Shown in pieces: positions 6,584 to 7,945 of a stretch of DNA of 7,945 bases. Made by a program: the position numbers and the translations under genes. The notes under the pieces are model-generated. The model was given only the letters and a program-made list of their open reading frames with translations, was not told the DNA's origin and searched no databases. Numbering within the stretch: the stretch's first letter is position 1; every line of letters begins with the position of its first letter. The DNA comes from a bacterium (GTDB lineage Bacteria; Auribacterota; Auribacteria; Auribacterales; Auribacteraceae), in assembly GCA_021161885.1 (NCBI GenBank), contig JAGGZS010000152.1, forward strand, positions 1 through 7,945. The letters are read 5' to 3'.

Positions 6584-7945
6584 ATGAAACATTTTATATT
6601 AAAATCAGAAAGAATGAAGTTTTTTATTTCGTTCGTATGCGTTGAGATGCTGCTGCTCGGCAACTTTCCCTTAAATATGGCAAACGCCTCAAAAGACAAC
6701 GACACGAGTATGGAAGTTTTATCCTCTATGGATTTAAAAAAAATCATTATTCCCGCGGACATAGGTAAAATAGAAGAAACCTACGAAGGACTTGAGGATA
6801 CCCTCATCGTTCACATCCAAGATGTGCACTGCAATTATCAGGCGCAAAAAAACATCGCCAGCATCTTAGATATCCTTGCGTCAAAAAATAATATAACGCT
6901 CTTCGGACTCGAAGGCGCGCAAGGCGGCTTTATCGATGATAAATTCCATGTCCTCCAAAATCAAACCGTGCGCGAAAAAGTAGCAGATTATTTAATGAAA
7001 AAAGGCAAAATAACGGGATCGGAGTATCTGGCAATTTCCAAGAATTTACCCATAGTTATGAGAGGTATTGAAAATAAAAAATCGTTTATGAAAAATTTTC
7101 AGGCATTTGCCGAACCTTGGAAATTCCACGATGCTTTTCTTGACTATTATAATAATGTCCAAGAAGTTATAAACAGTATTGAAAAAAAAATATATTCCGA
7201 GGAACTTTTAGCGCTCGACCAGAAAGAACAAGCGCTCAACAACGGAAAAATGAGCCTTGTTGATTTCTGTAACTATCTTAAAAATATTCTTATCGCGAAA
7301 CAAACAAATTTAAGAAAATATAAAAATTTCGCAAGGCTCGTAACACTTGATCATTTAGAAAAAGGCATCAATTTCGATAACCTCAATAAAGAACAGGTCG
7401 GGCTGCTTAATTTCTTAGGACCCCGCTTAGATAAAGACGAGATTATGCAGATCAGGCAGGTTGTATTAGATTTCAAAAACAAAAAAATGAGTTCCGAAGA
7501 TTATTATATGTATTTAAAAAAATTATCCGATAAAAAAGAACTTGTTTTATCACGGTTTCCGAACATAGCGTTTTATTTCCAATATCTTAAAATGTACTCA
7601 AAACTCGATTTCGGGGAACTTCTTAAAGAAAAAAATCAGCTCGTTGAACTCCTTAAAGAAAAATTATTCACAACCGACGACCAACGCGCTGTTAATAAAA
7701 TATCATCCAATTTAAATCTTATAAAACAATTATTCACCTTAAGGGTTTCTAACGAAGAATACAAAAAATTCAAATCTTTAAAAAATTCTTTCACATCCCA
7801 GTCGGTAAAAAACAAATTAACTGAAATAGCTCAAAAAAATAATGTAGACGCAACTTTATCAAAAAATTTTTTATTTGAAGAAAAATTCGATTTTATGGTA
7901 AATTTTTATAATCTTGCAAAACAGCGTAACAAAGATTTATTCAAG
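6584..7945 (+). CDS. Exported protein of unknown function, 3'-truncated by the window end
   Basis: The frame is open from the ATG at 6584 to the last base, giving 454 residues and no stop, so the C-terminus is missing. The first 35 residues look like a Sec signal peptide: Lys/Arg-rich start, hydrophobic core at about 13-30 and an 'ANA' cleavage site before Ser36. There is no lipobox. The mature N-terminal part has a beta-strand with 'HIQDVHCNYQAQ' (77-88: His77, Asp80, His82, Cys83), a helix, then 'LFGLEGAQGG' (106-115, Glu110), 'KITGSEYLAI' (142-151) and 'LPIVMRGIEN' (155-164). The rest is Lys-rich and helical, with a coiled-coil-like 'ELLKEKNQLVELLKEKL' (345-361). I recall similar proteins, mostly uncharacterised, in Omnitrophota genomes. 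The strand-helix-strand layout with His and Glu resembles the TraB/ChaN/EreA/TIKI superfamily, but that is inference from motif spacing. It would act outside the inner membrane. No enzymatic function can be assigned. Confidence 0.85.
   Translation, partial: MKHFILKSERMKFFISFVCVEMLLLGNFPLNMANASKDNDTSMEVLSSMDLKKIIIPADIGKIEETYEGLEDTLIVHIQDVHCNYQAQKNIASILDILASKNNITLFGLEGAQGGFIDDKFHVLQNQTVREKVADYLMKKGKITGSEYLAISKNLPIVMRGIENKKSFMKNFQAFAEPWKFHDAFLDYYNNVQEVINSIEKKIYSEELLALDQKEQALNNGKMSLVDFCNYLKNILIAKQTNLRKYKNFARLVTLDHLEKGINFDNLNKEQVGLLNFLGPRLDKDEIMQIRQVVLDFKNKKMSSEDYYMYLKKLSDKKELVLSRFPNIAFYFQYLKMYSKLDFGELLKEKNQLVELLKEKLFTTDDQRAVNKISSNLNLIKQLFTLRVSNEEYKKFKSLKNSFTSQSVKNKLTEIAQKNNVDATLSKNFLFEEKFDFMVNFYNLAKQRNKDLFK

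Noticed and set aside
1..7945. CRISPR arrays, insertion sequences, phage genes, defence systems, tRNA or rRNA genes
   Set aside because: Reading both strands showed no spaced direct repeats, transposase-like frames, cloverleaf candidates or rRNA-like segments. The window is essentially fully accounted for by ordinary protein genes.

Overview
The window is AT-rich bacterial chromosomal DNA with six protein-coding genes. I see no mobile element, CRISPR array, tRNA or rRNA. Nothing fixes the taxon. My best guess is an anaerobic, fermentative bacterium of the Omnitrophota (Candidatus Omnitrophica) type, with Elusimicrobiota as an alternative. The guess rests mainly on the last gene: I recall its 'HIQDVHCNY...LEGAQG' architecture from uncharacterised secreted proteins of Omnitrophota genomes. 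It cannot be tested here.

Layout. An AT-rich leader (1-126) precedes a tight plus-strand operon. The first gene is a 3-hydroxyacyl-CoA dehydrogenase-family protein (127-1038). It overlaps acetate kinase ackA (1035-2231) by 4 bp, and phosphate acetyltransferase pta (2234-3223) follows after 2 bp. After 43 bp comes a single-chain (alpha2-type) glycyl-tRNA synthetase (3267-4571). Its stop codon directly touches the stop codon of a convergent minus-strand gene (4572 to about 6359) for a multi-pass membrane protein with five C-terminal TPRs, of TMTC-like GT-C architecture. A divergent promoter region (about 6360-6583) separates that gene from a plus-strand gene for an exported Lys-rich protein, which starts at 6584 and is cut by the window end.

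How they work together. Pta and AckA convert acetyl-CoA to acetate and make one ATP, which points to fermentative or acetogenic energy metabolism. Both keep all the catalytic residues I could place. The dehydrogenase homologue at the head of the operon does not: the positions of the catalytic His, the Asn of the HFFNP motif and the substrate-binding Asn are Ile, Pro and Ile. It may be a pseudoenzyme or have a changed reaction, and its translational coupling to ackA suggests a role tied to acetyl-CoA or redox status (inference). GlyRS is a housekeeping gene, probably read through from the operon. The TMTC-like protein and the exported protein both concern the cell envelope, but nothing shows that they act together.

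The points most worth a second look are the degenerate dehydrogenase and the exported protein, whose N-terminal motif layout resembles the TraB/ChaN/EreA/TIKI superfamily.
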